From Pempheris klunzingeri (lineage: Eukaryota; Chordata; Actinopteri; Acropomatiformes; Pempheridae): a DNA stretch of 64,000 bases. Positions within the stretch are counted from its first letter, which is position 1. Each line of letters opens with the position of its first letter. Of the stretch, positions 20,903 to 32,900 are shown piece after piece. The stretch spans positions 4,521,144 through 4,585,143 of the forward strand of contig NC_092034.1 in assembly GCF_042242105.1 (NCBI RefSeq), written 5' to 3'. The notes under the pieces were generated by a model that was given only the letters and a program-made list of their open reading frames with translations, was not told the origin of the DNA and ran no database searches. Position numbers and translations under genes: made by a program.

Positions 20903-22423
20903 TCTGGCAAGAGTTTTGGGACTGAAGGTGAAAAGGGGAGGGATCCAGGAAGGATTCAGAGGGGAGCGGCTGACGGACTGAGGCGTCAGCTCTCTGACTG
21001 AAACTGTTGGTAACCCTCTATTGTTCTTTCTTCAGACTGGATACAGAAAGGGATGTTTGAAGAATTTCAATGAAAACGCTGGCAGAAGGCGGAGAAGAAC
21101 ACCTTGATCGTGGGTGGATTGCTGAAGGCTTGTGCCCATTTCTGTACACCTTTTATTTCTCGAAGAGGAAGGATCACAGATGCTCATTTACTCGTGAGGG
21201 CTCCAACGATTCAGTTCCTTTAGCTTTGGTTTGGGCTTCCTGCCTGAAAATCCCTCGCTGAAAGTCTTAGAAAGGCCTTAGAAAGAGGACCCATCTTGGT
21301 CCTTCGCCAAAAATACAATGAAACTCTCGACTTGTTTAATCCTTCTTTGTCCCATCATCTCTTCCTTCACCTCTCCTCCCACTACTTCTTCAACTCCTCC
21401 TCTCCTCCAATATGCAATTACATGATCACATACGATACGATCACTTTTACGTTCCAACATCCTCCTAGCACATATCATTTGAAAAAACGTTTTTCGTCAG
21501 CACCCGTAGATTCAACCGCCCTTGTTGACAAGAGTTGAGTCTCTCTTGTGCTGACATTTTGCTCCACATTCCACTACTAGAGCTCAATGGGGAAGTCCTG
21601 GAGGTCCTAAATGTAACAAGGGAAGACAGATTTCCTTCCTTGAGCTGTGATCTTGTTGCCAGAGACCACATTATTTCTCTTTGGAGCAATTTAGGCCTCC
21701 AGCGAGCTCAATGACATTGACTAGAGGGTTATACCCACTATCATTCTGCTAAATACCGCACTATAACCAAACATCGTCACTCATCTATAATGGGAGGAAG
21801 AAGAGACAACGTGTACAGCATAACTGACCGAGGTGGGCGAGCTTAGCAGCTCCTAACTGTCCGCCTTTAACTGGGGATTTGTTAAGGTGGACCAATAGGA
21901 ATGTCGGCGCCAGAAAGCACCTTAATATCCAAGAACTGCGGAGCATCACTTGGGACTTTTAAAGGGTGCTAAACAAGCAGGAGACAATTTATTTCTTGAA
22001 AGCAAAGCAAACAAAGAGGGACCAGACCACGGACTCCACAAAAGAACCACATTATCCACAATGCACGCATACGGACATTATAATCATGCTAAGAAAGTCT
22101 AACTGGCAGGCACTGAACCAAGCCAACACAGATACAGGCACGGGGGAAACTACAGCGTTACATTTTGTTCTGAGCAAGTGGTTTATATGCCTTTTTTAAT
22201 GTGTGTGCACTGGTTTGATATCTCATCAACCCTTTCTTTTTATTTCAATACACTCCCGTGGCTACATTAACCAGCAGGCTGATGTAACCAGAGTAGGGAC
22301 TTGGGAATTCTCTGGAGTTCAAAGATCCACTTCAGCTTAGAAACTTCATGCCTTGGAAGATGATTTTAGATGCACTGTAGCCAGATGTTGAAAAGGTGTA
22401 AATGCATCTGCGTTGGAGAGACA

Positions 22424-22733
22424 TACACTCAGCTGCCATTTTATAACGCACACCGAGCGGAAACTAACTACGGTTATAATGTTCAGCTTTGTTTAAACTG
22501 TTTTAGAAACGGTTAAATTCAACTTTATGATAATTTTGGAGGGGTTATACCGAGAGGTGCTTCTATTATCTGGACATGATATGAGAAACACTTTTCAGTA
22601 TGATGCAACACAACTCAACAGCACCATAAAATTACATCCTCCATTACGGCCTTCATGACAGCAGGATTTACGGCAGGGGTATTGTACTATTAATTTGAAC
22701 AAGGTGCACCCAATAAAATGGTCACTGTGTGTA
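22424..22733. mobile_element. Short non-autonomous DNA transposon with TIRs
   Basis: The left edge TACACTCAGCTGCCATTTTA and the reverse complement of the right edge (TACACACAGTGACCATTTTA) match at most positions over about 20 bp. The element is about 310 bp with no open frame. Both edges resemble the AGTGGCCACTTTATT wording of common fish MITEs. Confidence 0.55.
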
Positions 22734-23897
22734 TGCAATCATCATTCCTTCCAAGTGTGACTATCAGTAGTCGGCCTGTGGGGAATGAAGTGTCAATGGG
22801 GGTAAAACTGTAACCGTAACTACTGCAGAGGTTTAAGAGACAAGCTGTTTGCCATCATCACCATTTAAAGGCAAAACGTCTCCGTTTGGAGTTTGGCCAA
22901 CACATTTAAAGGTTTACATCTTCTGCCGTTTGGTTCCGTGTGAGCGTAGGCATTTATTTTACTGTTACATTAATGTTTTCTTGCCTTTACCCAACATGTC
23001 TGGCCAGTTACTGACGTTTCTTTTAATAAATCAGAGGCAGTGAATGACACTGTTTCAGGGCAAAAACTTGAACAATGGTGTTTTCAAGGGGACATAACAA
23101 AAAAAAAAAAAATCACGCGAGTTGGCAGTAATACACAAGCAGATTCCCATTCAAACTGCATATTCCTATGAGATTAGCACTGGACCAAATATTAATGATC
23201 TGTTTTTATGTGTGTTTTTGTGAGCCACATCTACCTACATATTTGGCTGCATTTGCTATAATTCAATTAAAACTTTTTTTTCCATTTAAAGGCTGACGAG
23301 TAACGGAGAAACTTTGGTAGCAATTAAATGTACTTTACCTCATCTACTTTAAGTAACTTAAACCTGGCTTTGTGTAAATGTTTATTTCCTTACATCATTT
23401 TTTCTTCTTGTCATATTTGATAAGTATCTTTGACCCTCACACACAATCCTACATTGTTGCCTTTGTCTCTGCTGTATTTCTTTTTTTGAATTAATTTGTC
23501 CAATGCCTTTCTGCCTGCAGTTCATAATTACAGTCCTCTGTAGAGTGAGGTGACTGTAAGTGCTTCATTTTCTCACGCTGTATGCCTTCTTTTTACATGC
23601 CTCCAAAGAGTTGTGCTCGCGTTATCTTATTTTTACATGAATGTATCCGCAAGGGGGGAAAAGGTGAGACTTCACACCCATTTCTCAAAAAGATGAAAGG
23701 TGCGTGTGAGAAACATTTCCAGTCAAAGCGACACGCCCCGTTTCCTTCCACAAAAGCCTTGACAGAGGTGATTTAAATGCTTTGAAACTCGAATGGAAAT
23801 CATTCAAGTGACACGGCTAGACACACTGCATTATTTCCTACTGAAATGAGTGAAATGTTGCCAGGTAGAAAAGATCGATCTGCACAAATCCTTCCAG

Positions 23898-23922
23898 AAA
23901 TAATAATAATGATAACAATAAT

Positions 23923-23956
<34 letters not shown>
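23898..23956. repeat. (AAT)n microsatellite
   Basis: Mostly AAT units with a few interruptions near its left end. Confidence 0.9.
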
Positions 23957-24299
23957 GCCTGCATTCTCCCTGTTGCCCTTTTAGAAATTCAACATTGTCT
24001 GTTTTCCTTTCTCCGCCTGCTGTATCATCACCAGAGCTTTCTACTGAAACACGTTTTAAGCGCTCCCAAGTGGACGTCATGGAGTAGACAGTTGAGAAGA
24101 GCGAAGGTCTGTGGGTGTGGGTGTGGGTGTGGATGCAGTCTCCTGTGTGTGTGCGGCTCCTCCTTATTGGCTGCCAAGACTCTTTCACCAGATGTCAGCC
24201 AGCTGGTGGATCTGCTCTGCTGTACAGCACCCAGTTGGATATCTCTACGCTCTGTAATATCTTGCTTCCACTCTGAAATATTGTTTTGAAGAAATGCAG

Positions 24300-24622
24300 C
24301 AGCTCCACATTTTGGGAAAACGTGCTCACTTGGTTTCTTGCTGAGAGTCCGATAAAACCACAAATTGTTGTTTTAACACTTTGGCTTTTGCACTGATTAA
24401 ATAAATGCGACATGATGTGTTAATGAGGGGGCTTTAGAGGTGCTAGTAGATGGAGCCAGGCGAGCTATTTCCCTGTTTTTAGGCTTTATGCTAAGCTAAG
24501 ATAACCAGCTGTGTGTTTTTTTTCTTAGAGTACAGACATGAGAGGGGCGTCTGTCTTCTCATGTGACTCTCAGTAACAAAGCAAATAAGCACACTTCCCA
24601 AAATGTTGAACTATTAATTTAA
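24300..24622. mobile_element. MITE, near-complete copy of the CCCAAAATGT family
   Basis: The left edge has CACATTTTGGGAAAACGTGC and the right edge has CACTTCCCAAAATGTTGAAC, which are inverted. Inside are TTTCTTGCTGAGAGT, a GCTTTATGCTAAGCTAAG block and CAGACATGAGAGGGGCGTCT. This copy defines both ends of the family whose halves occur at 5828-5977, 17470-17690 and 26196-26820. Confidence 0.6.
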
Positions 24623-26195
24623 GTAGCTACAATAAAATACAAAGTCTTTAAAATGTCATGTTTGGAGTTTACTTTTTGACTCCCTCCGAATTCATGTTTG
24701 ACTTCCTTGTTCAATTTTTGTTCCCTGTTAAAAAATTCTTTGCATCTTCTTACTTTAGTGTTGCTGTGATGTGCTTTTGATGCTCCCTTTAATACATCAT
24801 TCCATGAATTATTCTATTATTTTAAGAGCCAGTGATACTTCGCCTTAAAAGATGAATTTATGGAATTTAAATTTGAACTTGGCTGAAAGTAAACAGACTA
24901 AATACAAGAAAATGATGCAAAAATGCACAAAAAAGTGTTTTAGAATGAAAAATAAGATAAATCTTAGCCATTTATTGGTTCTGTAATGAAGAGGCATTTT
25001 TCTTTTTGTACCCTTCAGTTCTCGGTTCTCCACTGAAAACCATGCATCTCCAAATTTGGTGACTTTGGATTTTTCTTATTCAAATTAAATAAATAAAAGA
25101 TAAAACATCATCAATGGGTTGAGCTCACCTACTTCTTAGGCTAAATCAGCCCCTGAGACGGTTTGGTCATAAAGCTTAAAGCAGCTCTCTGTCTTTGCTT
25201 GTGAAAAGGTCAGACCACGTAGACCAGAACAGGCAACATTTTGGTGAAACTGGCTCATTGTCCTTCATTTTTTAACACATTCAATGGTGCTTGAATGTCA
25301 ACAAAAACATTAAGCCCTCTTTAAGCTTCTCACATCAATGATTGTAAAATATGTCCACTGTTAGAAGAGCTGACAGCTAAAGGTTTAAAAGAACGTCTTC
25401 AAATCACATATTTAAATGACAAAAAAAAAAAAAAAGATGCCACCAAACAGCAGATATAATTTGTGTATTTTGAGCTGACAAATGTGTAATATGAACTCAG
25501 TACACATGCTTTTTAAAGTGGGCTGTCAGGTCTGATCCTGAAGCTGCCAGACTTACTGCAGGGATGCTGATTCCAGTATAATATAATGTAATAAGCAGCA
25601 AGCGATTAAACACCATTAGAGGCCTCTTCAGCTGCTAAAGGTCTGGGGGCGGATGTTAATGTTTTTGGCTTCACTGTTAGTAAAGCGAATTAGTGTCCTT
25701 CGTCGATTTCAGTAAGTCACATGACAGTGCTGAACTTGGAGGAGGCGGTTTTCACCGTCTACTCTGTCAAGGTTGTTTTTTCACACAAGCCTCTTTGGTC
25801 TTTTTTTTTTTTAATTTTTTTTTTTTATTGATCCGATCTTTGTGCAGACAAAGATTTGAAAACTCAGAGCCGTGTTGACAAAGTCACCTCAGGACTCGTG
25901 AAGGGATCAAGGGCAACGTTTAAGGGAGGCGCTCGTACGATAGAGAGCAGTTTTATGTTTGACAGCAAAGCAATCTGCAGTCTTTTGGCTTGTTTACAGA
26001 CAAGCAAACACTGTGATTTACTGGCACTGAGCAGCGTCCTCTGCCAGGATCCTTGGCAGCGTTTGGTTTCACCGAGGCTGCTTTCACATACAGAATACAT
26101 TAGACTGCCAAACTGTCCTCAGAGAGGCCGAACTGCACCCTCACACGGGCTGGAAAAAAAAGGGCTCTGTTGAATTCCTTGTTACAACTTTTTGT

Positions 26196-26820
26196 TTCAA
26201 AGGAATAGTTTGACATTTTGGGAAATAAACTAATTTGCTATTTTACAGAGAGTCGCATGAAAAGATCCATTTCACTCTAATTTGTTTCATTCGTACAAAA
26301 ACAAAAAACTAAATAGTAAAATTACACTTAATCTTGAGCTGAGAACAACTGCTTCTTTGAGTCTTACCTTAAATATATTGGGCCTCAGTATTGATTCATC
26401 CAGGTCATAGTTATTCCTTAGGAGTCAGCTGGACCTGTTGAAGGTACTTGAAGACGTTTCGCCTCTCATCCAAGAGGCTTCTTTAAGTTGTGCCTCTTGG
26501 ATGGGAGGCGAAACGTCTGTTTCAGAGTTAAATGACTGAGTATTTTAAACATCTATCACCTTCCTCAGAGGAAGAACAGATGCGTTCCTCTGTGACTCGA
26601 TTGTAACACTAATGCCAATACATAAGTAGCATAAACTCGGAGTGTTCTGAGCAATAAATAATAAGTCAAATCAAATAAGCGTGTGGCCAAAACGACCTCT
26701 GGACAGGGACACGCTAGCTGTTTCCAGTCTTTATGCTAAGCTACTCTAACAGATGCTGGATGTAACTTAACATTAACCTGACAGACATCTTCCTCGTCTA
26801 CTTCTCAGTCTTGCATTCCT
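26196..26820. repeat. Split MITE with an internal hairpin-containing insert
   Basis: The left half (AGGAATAGTTTGACATTTTG, 26201-26300) and the right half (CTTTATGCTAAGCTACTC, about 26700-26820) of the CCCAAAATGT family are separated by about 400 bp that includes the 26453-26517 hairpin. This suggests nested insertion. Confidence 0.45.
26453..26517. repeat. 26-bp inverted repeat (hairpin)
   Basis: Arm one starts GACGTTTCGCCTCTCATCC and arm two ends GGGAGGCGAAACGTC. The 26-bp arms differ at one position and are separated by 13 nt. Confidence 0.9.
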
Positions 26821-27589
26821 CGTTAGGAATATCGTCCCTGGTCTTAAGGAATCTGCAGCCTGAGACAGACGGGAAATGACCCTCCATAAGCAGGCTAGTT
26901 AATCTGTAGGCCTTCTTTTATTTTAGTAGTTTAGTAGAGTTGGGTAAAACTGGTGACAGGAGAAATGGCTTAATTACTCCAGACTTTCCACACAGACCCT
27001 GCATACACACACTTTTATGGTCAAGGAAAGATAAAGTGATTCAGACAAAAGGGTAGGAAATAAACACAAGCCACTGTCGGTGCGTCGCCGTGTTTAACCT
27101 TTAGCTGGGTTTTCTACTCTGAAGGGCGACAGGTCGTCAGTGTGCAACAGCTATATCCTCCCCTCAGGGTAACCCGGAGCAGTGACAACAAAAATTAGGT
27201 TTCTCTTTTCACCTTTCAACCTTCTGAGCTGTACAGACAATTAAGTTTAGCACTGTCCTTTATCCTGCTGGGTCAAAGTGGACAGACTCTCCTTCCTCCA
27301 CCCTCCTCCTCTCTCAATAAACTGAAATGAAAGAAAAATAAAAATAAAATGTGACTGGAAAACAAGCATATTTCTTAACCCAGGTTGTTGCTTTTTTCAT
27401 CTTAAGCTGGTTGTTGAGAGAAGGATGCTGTTAAAACACCAACTTTATTATTATTATTAATTCAGCTAATCCTGACCCCTGCAACTAATTTCCTTTAAAT
27501 TAGATACTTCTTCTTCAGCCTCCACAAACACAGCACATCTGCATTATCAACCGGGCAAAGGAGACAAGACACAGAGGTCCCAGAGGCAG

Positions 27590-27720
27590 CGGTGGAGGAA
27601 GTAATCAGATTTTTTTTTAATTTAAAGTACTAACACCACACTGTTAAAATACTCAAATACAGGAAAGCCCTGCATTCCACACCTTATGTAAGTATTATCA
27701 GCAAAATCATCAGAAAAATG
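27590..27720. repeat. Dispersed 'AAGTACT' type repeat
   Basis: GTGGAGGAAGTAATCAGAT, AAAGTACTAACACCACACTG and AGGAAAGCCCTGCATTC match the wording of the element at 11140-11960. Confidence 0.45.
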
Positions 27721-28067
27721 GTCCCTATCATTGTGTACTATAATGTATTTTTGGATTAATATCACGGCTGCATTACTGTTTGATGCATAAATGTTTACAG
27801 TTTGGCTAATGTTAACTACTTCATGCACTGTTCTGCAGTTTAACCTACAGCAACACATCGTGGTCTATGACATCATCATGTGTTTGTATTGCAGATGTCC
27901 CGTGAGATCCACACACCTCTAACAAGTTTTGAGAAGAACAGCCTGCTTTTAGCTTTGTGGGATTTTAAATATGGAAATAAAGAACTATGAACGTGCAGCT
28001 TAGTGTCGGTGGATATTCATGACAGTAAAAAGGCAGCTAATGAGAAATCCAAGGCATTCTGATGGTG

Positions 28068-28137
28068 AATATTAAAAATCCTTTAACTCATGGATGAACC
28101 AATGCGTTTCGACTTGCATAAAAGGATTTTTAATATT
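28068..28137. repeat. 17-bp perfect inverted repeat (hairpin)
   Basis: AATATTAAAAATCCTTT at 28068-28084 is exactly the reverse complement of AAAGGATTTTTAATATT at 28121-28137, with a 36-nt loop. Confidence 0.9.
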
Positions 28138-29183
28138 GACTCTCAGTGTTGTGCATCATGGATTTCCACCCACACTGAGCTGGACAGTCAGAGCTTCTTA
28201 TTTATATATTTCTACTGGCTCCATTCTGAACGAGCACCTGAATTTTCAAACTAATATCTCAATTTTTATCATCATCAGTGATGCAGGATGTCTAAATAGT
28301 TAATCTTGAGAAGTAGGAGCACTTCACTTTCCCGTTTATCAGAAACAGGAGGGATATGAAAACCCCTGGTTTGTGCACTCGCTTCCTCTTTTAAATACAC
28401 TGTTGTGCTGTAGTTCCACTTCCCACCACTGGAGGGAAGCACCGAGGACGCCAAACAGCACAGGTGTGGTTACCTGCGTTCAGTCGGCTCGTACGCTTAA
28501 AGCTCGAGCATCACTGCACAAACACGTTCAGTTAAAACGCCTTTGTGTTTCCACTACGAGCTGCTCATTAAGGGACAAGATGTATTAAAAGGTGGAGAGG
28601 GAAAAGTTAAAGACCAAGCAGCAGGAGGAAGAAGAGGAGGGAAATCATCTTCAACATGTCAGCGACACGTGTTACAGCTGAGGGTGGTTTACTTTTAGCT
28701 GCATCACAGGAAATTATAATCTGAGCTGCCTATGGACGACCATGGAAATGATTATGAAGCATTTCATTGATATCCAACAGGACAATAAATACAGGAATGT
28801 GTAAAAGATTTTACAAATGAATTAGTGAATCCATAAACAAATAGCCTGAATATTCCATTAAGTGGCATTTAAATGGGCAATAAAATTAACTTTTAATATA
28901 TTAATAAACAGGGAAAAACAAAAACACAAAACTATAAATATATCAATTTAGTCGTTTACTAATTTATATTCCAATTGGATATCAATTACTAAAATGCTTT
29001 CTAATCATTTCCGTACCGTCCATCTTCAGCTGCAGTTCCTGTGAACGTCATCAGATGAAGAATGAACACACAGAGCACGAGGTCAAGGTCTTGTCTCTTT
29101 GCCCAAATGTTCTTCTTTTACTTCATTCATTGTTTAATGAACACAGTGAGAGACAAATAAATACAGGCAGAACAGTGGCTATA

Positions 29184-29282
29184 AGGAGAGGAGGAGGAGG
29201 AGGAGGAGGAGGAGAAGAAGAGATGGTCGGGTGAGGAGAGTCAAAGGGGACGGAGGAGGAGGAGGAGGAGGAGGAGGAGGAG
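29184..29282 (+). repeat. Paired (GGA)n purine tracts
   Basis: Two GGA tracts (about 29184-29222 and 29251-29282) separated by about 28 bp of mostly purine sequence. Confidence 0.9.
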
Positions 29283-29772
29283 CAGCAGGCTCGGAGCGGG
29301 ACTACAACTGATCCTCTGAACTCAAAGTCCTGCAGTGAGTGAAAAGTGGAGCCACAAGGCAGAAATATTCTGTATTCTTCGTCTCGACCGCTGTCGTCCT
29401 ATAAGCCTGATTCTACGGAGTATAACGGCAACTGGGAGCGTTTCAGGAATTAACTTAACTCAGGTCCCATGTGTGATTGGTGTTGCAGGTAGAGTGGAGA
29501 AAAAAAAACAAGCGCAGGTCAGTAAGGAGGGAAGATTTAGCGAACTAAAGACGATGCGAGAGAACCCTCACTCACAACCCTGCCGAAGATAACAGGAACA
29601 TACTTTAAATCAATAAAAAGAATACAAAAATCGCCTCGTTGCCTTTGTTTTTTTTGTTAGTTTTTACTTGAAAAAATACTTTAAAAAGTAACAAATCAAC
29701 AGAAAACAGTAGTGGTGGAAGTGTGAGCTTCACCTGATAGAGGGCATATTAGAAAGAAACCACAACTATGAA

Positions 29773-29855
29773 AGCGTGCTTGATTTAGCTTTCCTTCCGT
29801 TTGGCGCCATTCACAAGTCTTCTAAATAATCTCAGTGAGTTAAATCAAGCACGCT
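29773..29855. repeat. 15-bp perfect inverted repeat downstream of vbp1
   Basis: AGCGTGCTTGATTTA (29773-29787) pairs exactly with TAAATCAAGCACGCT (29841-29855), with a 53-nt loop. It begins 137 nt past the vbp1 stop, in or just beyond the 3' UTR. Confidence 0.85.
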
Positions 29856-29991
29856 GCAGCTTTTCCAGATGTTTCCAACATGTCCTCCTATCTGCCGAGC
29901 TCTGGGGTGAACATACACATGAGTTGGGGGACAGGGTTCCTTTTTTATTGACTACAGAGGAGATAGTTATGTGGACGACCGCCTGTCGATA

Positions 29992-32900
29992 TTAAGACTT
30001 GTCTGCTGATTTGAGGAGGTTTTCTTTGCTCCTTCTCTTCACGTCCCAGTTGTAGACTCGCGCCATGTCTGAGGGGAGCACCGAGTTAAGGAACAGCAGC
30101 AGCAGCAGAGCGACAGTTTTATTTCATAACGTACTGGAGCTGGAGGTTTCCAGGTTTTGTCCCGAAGAATTATAACAATCAAGGCTGAACTTTTGTATCT
30201 AAGAGGCAAAATTTGGTGCTAAAACACTCAGAAAATGAATCATCAACTATTGTGATGATTTTTAAAAGCAACTACTAATCAATTCCAGCTTCTCAAATGT
30301 GACGATTAGCTCCGTTTCTCAGTTTCATTTCATTGTAAAGAGATTACTTTTAGGTTTTGGGCTGCTGGTCAGACAAAATGAGCAACCTGAAGACTATGGG
30401 TTCATTTTTTAACCAGTTTCTGATTAATTCATCTATTAATTAATCAGATGGTATGAGGTGGATCAATGCACAGGAAACACACACTTAGAAGACTAAAGCT
30501 GAGAGATTTAAGGTGCCTGACAAACTTGAACATTAGGCCTCACAAACAGCGTTAAAGGATCAGTTCACTCAAAGTACAAAGCTACATGTTTTCTTTCTTG
30601 CCTGTAAATTTGTGTTAACTGACCCTTTACAGGAAACCTTCAAAACTATTTTTTGGCTTAACATCTGAACTGGTCAATTAGCAATTAATAATGTGTTATA
30701 TGTCAAAAATATGTCAAAAAATATTTTGAAAAAGGCTTTCATCTTGACCGGTTTCTACACAAGTAGGTGTCAACAAAAACTACTCATTTAATTGATTTAC
30801 AGTCGTTTTAACAAGAAAGACTTCACGTTAAATAAGTAAAGATGAGTCATTTTAAACAGAACTGTGTTACAGTACCAAGGATCACTGTAAAACTCAGTAT
30901 TAGGCAACACGTCAAACTACAGAATATTAATATTAACACTTCCGATTTGTTCATTTTGTATTTCTTACCTTTTCTTGTTCTACCTTTTTATTACTTCTGT
31001 CACATGGGACAGAAACTGTTAGGAGAAGCATAACAAGACTCAAAGTCGCCCAGTGTGAACCTTTCAAAGCAGAACTAGGAACAGCAAGATGTTTCCTTGA
31101 ACTCACTCAGACGAAGCTACGTGGTGGAAGGATACTGACTTCGGTGGTGGTGAACTGGTCTCGCAGGAAATCCAGGTCGTCCTCGAGCGTCTCTAGGTTA
31201 CGAGATGCCGTGGAGAGGTTCTTCTCTAGGAGAGCCTGGGCTTCATCAATGTCGTACTCCAACATGACGTTAGCCTGTGGGAGGGAAGAGTTGGAGTGAA
31301 AGACGGGACCCAATTTACAGCCTTTACCCCCATGACAGCACCAACACTAACACAGCAGTAAATAAAACTGGCTTTAATCCGAGGTCCACTCACCCCTAAC
31401 CATAGGCAGACTTTGTCGGTGGGCGGCACTGAGGCCTTGCAGTAAACGTTGTCAGCCAATAGGAAGTGTGTTTCCATGGGTGCCGTGGTATCCTGGGAAA
31501 ACAAATCATTACAGCAAACTGGTCAAAAAAAACCCTCCATCGTTCATTTTTCAAATCACGCTGACGAGGTTTTCTTCAACGACTCAGACAGACAAACGGC
31601 ACAGATGATAAATCCTTCAGAGGAAAGTGTCAGCTATGAAATAAACAACAGGATTTACAATAAGCAGTTGTATGTGGTTTTGTAGGATTTATACAATAAG
31701 AAAAAAGGTAAATCTTTGTAGAATTTACTTACTCAAGAGGATTTTGTTTGCACCCTAAACATATACGTAGTTTAAAATAGGTTTCAAAATGTTTGAATTA
31801 ACTATTGAGGAATGTTAAGTTAAAGGGAATCTTTAAGCTCATCTGAAATACTCAAGTTTTTAAGTAAGTAAGTAAGTAACAGTTTATTTATCTATTTTGA
31901 CAGTAACTGTTTGAATCATGCTGAAGTGAACATCCTGTACTGAGCAGTTTGGGATAAATACACAAACTGTTACTCCCCTAATGGGAAATTCTAATAATGA
32001 AGATGATAATAATGATAAGAGGATTATTCAGACACAAATTCAGATATGTATGTGCAGCAGCATCTTATAGCACAATAAACTGAGGACAAGCAGGTTTGGT
32101 AAAACTAGCAGTCAGGTTTAATCCAGATTATAGTCCGTTTTCTGTAACATTTCAACATTCGTTTCCAAAGATGATACACACCTTTTTCTTCTGCATGTGC
32201 CGTAGGATTTCTAGCGTCTGTGTGATTTGAGGGATCTGGCTTTTCAACCTGCATATCCAGAGAAATGACAAGTCTCAGTCAGGAAAGGACAGTCGTGTAA
32301 CGGCCACAGTGTGAAAATGTCACAAGACGACTTACAAACCAACAAAATCAGAATACGACGTGAGTTTACTGGGATTAAAGCAAGAAATGTTTGAGAGCCT
32401 GAAAAATTAAGTCCTTGACAAAGACGTTAACAAGAAAATGTGTCATCAGTGCTATTAGTGATGCTATACTTTCGTCGCTGCTGTGTGAAAGCCACTGCTT
32501 TTCTACGTCCGTCCTTTTTTCGTCTTGCCCTGCAGCTTCTTGCAAGTCGCACATCACTTTGACTCCGTGCATGTAAGCTAAATTAGTGAAAAACAAATCT
32601 GCCGCCTGTCTAGTGCACGGCTGCAGGGCCCCTTTGAGCTCCACCTGACAGAGACATCCCGTCTCCGGGCGGACACAGGTGTGAGCGGTGACGCGTCTCC
32701 GCTGTCAGCAGATCAACGAAACGCATGTTGAAACAGAGTATAAACAGCTTTGTTGTCGTCGTTACCGGAGTTTCTTTTGAGACAGGTTGAGCTCCATGTA
32801 TTTATATTTCTGGTACTGTTCGTCAAGCTTCCTCAGCGCCGAGTCTGCCGTCTCGTTGCCTGGCTGCTTCATAAAAGAGTCGACATCCTCCTGTGAAGTC

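Larger units (their letters stand above)
20903..29991. other. Convergent intergenic region between rab39b and vbp1
   Basis: The two genes converge here, so both 3' UTRs lie at its edges. No coding exon was found in 9 kb. It contains a TIR-bounded element (22424-22733), an (AAT)n tract (about 23898-23956), MITE copies (24300-24622, 26196-26820), three strong inverted repeats (26453-26517, 28068-28137, 29773-29855) and two GGA tracts (29184-29282). AATAAA occurs at 22712-22717 and 23025-23030 but neither can be assigned to rab39b with confidence. Confidence 0.55.

Noticed and set aside
23846-24289. 147-residue open frame with poly-Ile
   Set aside because: Translation of the AAT microsatellite and a GT-rich stretch.
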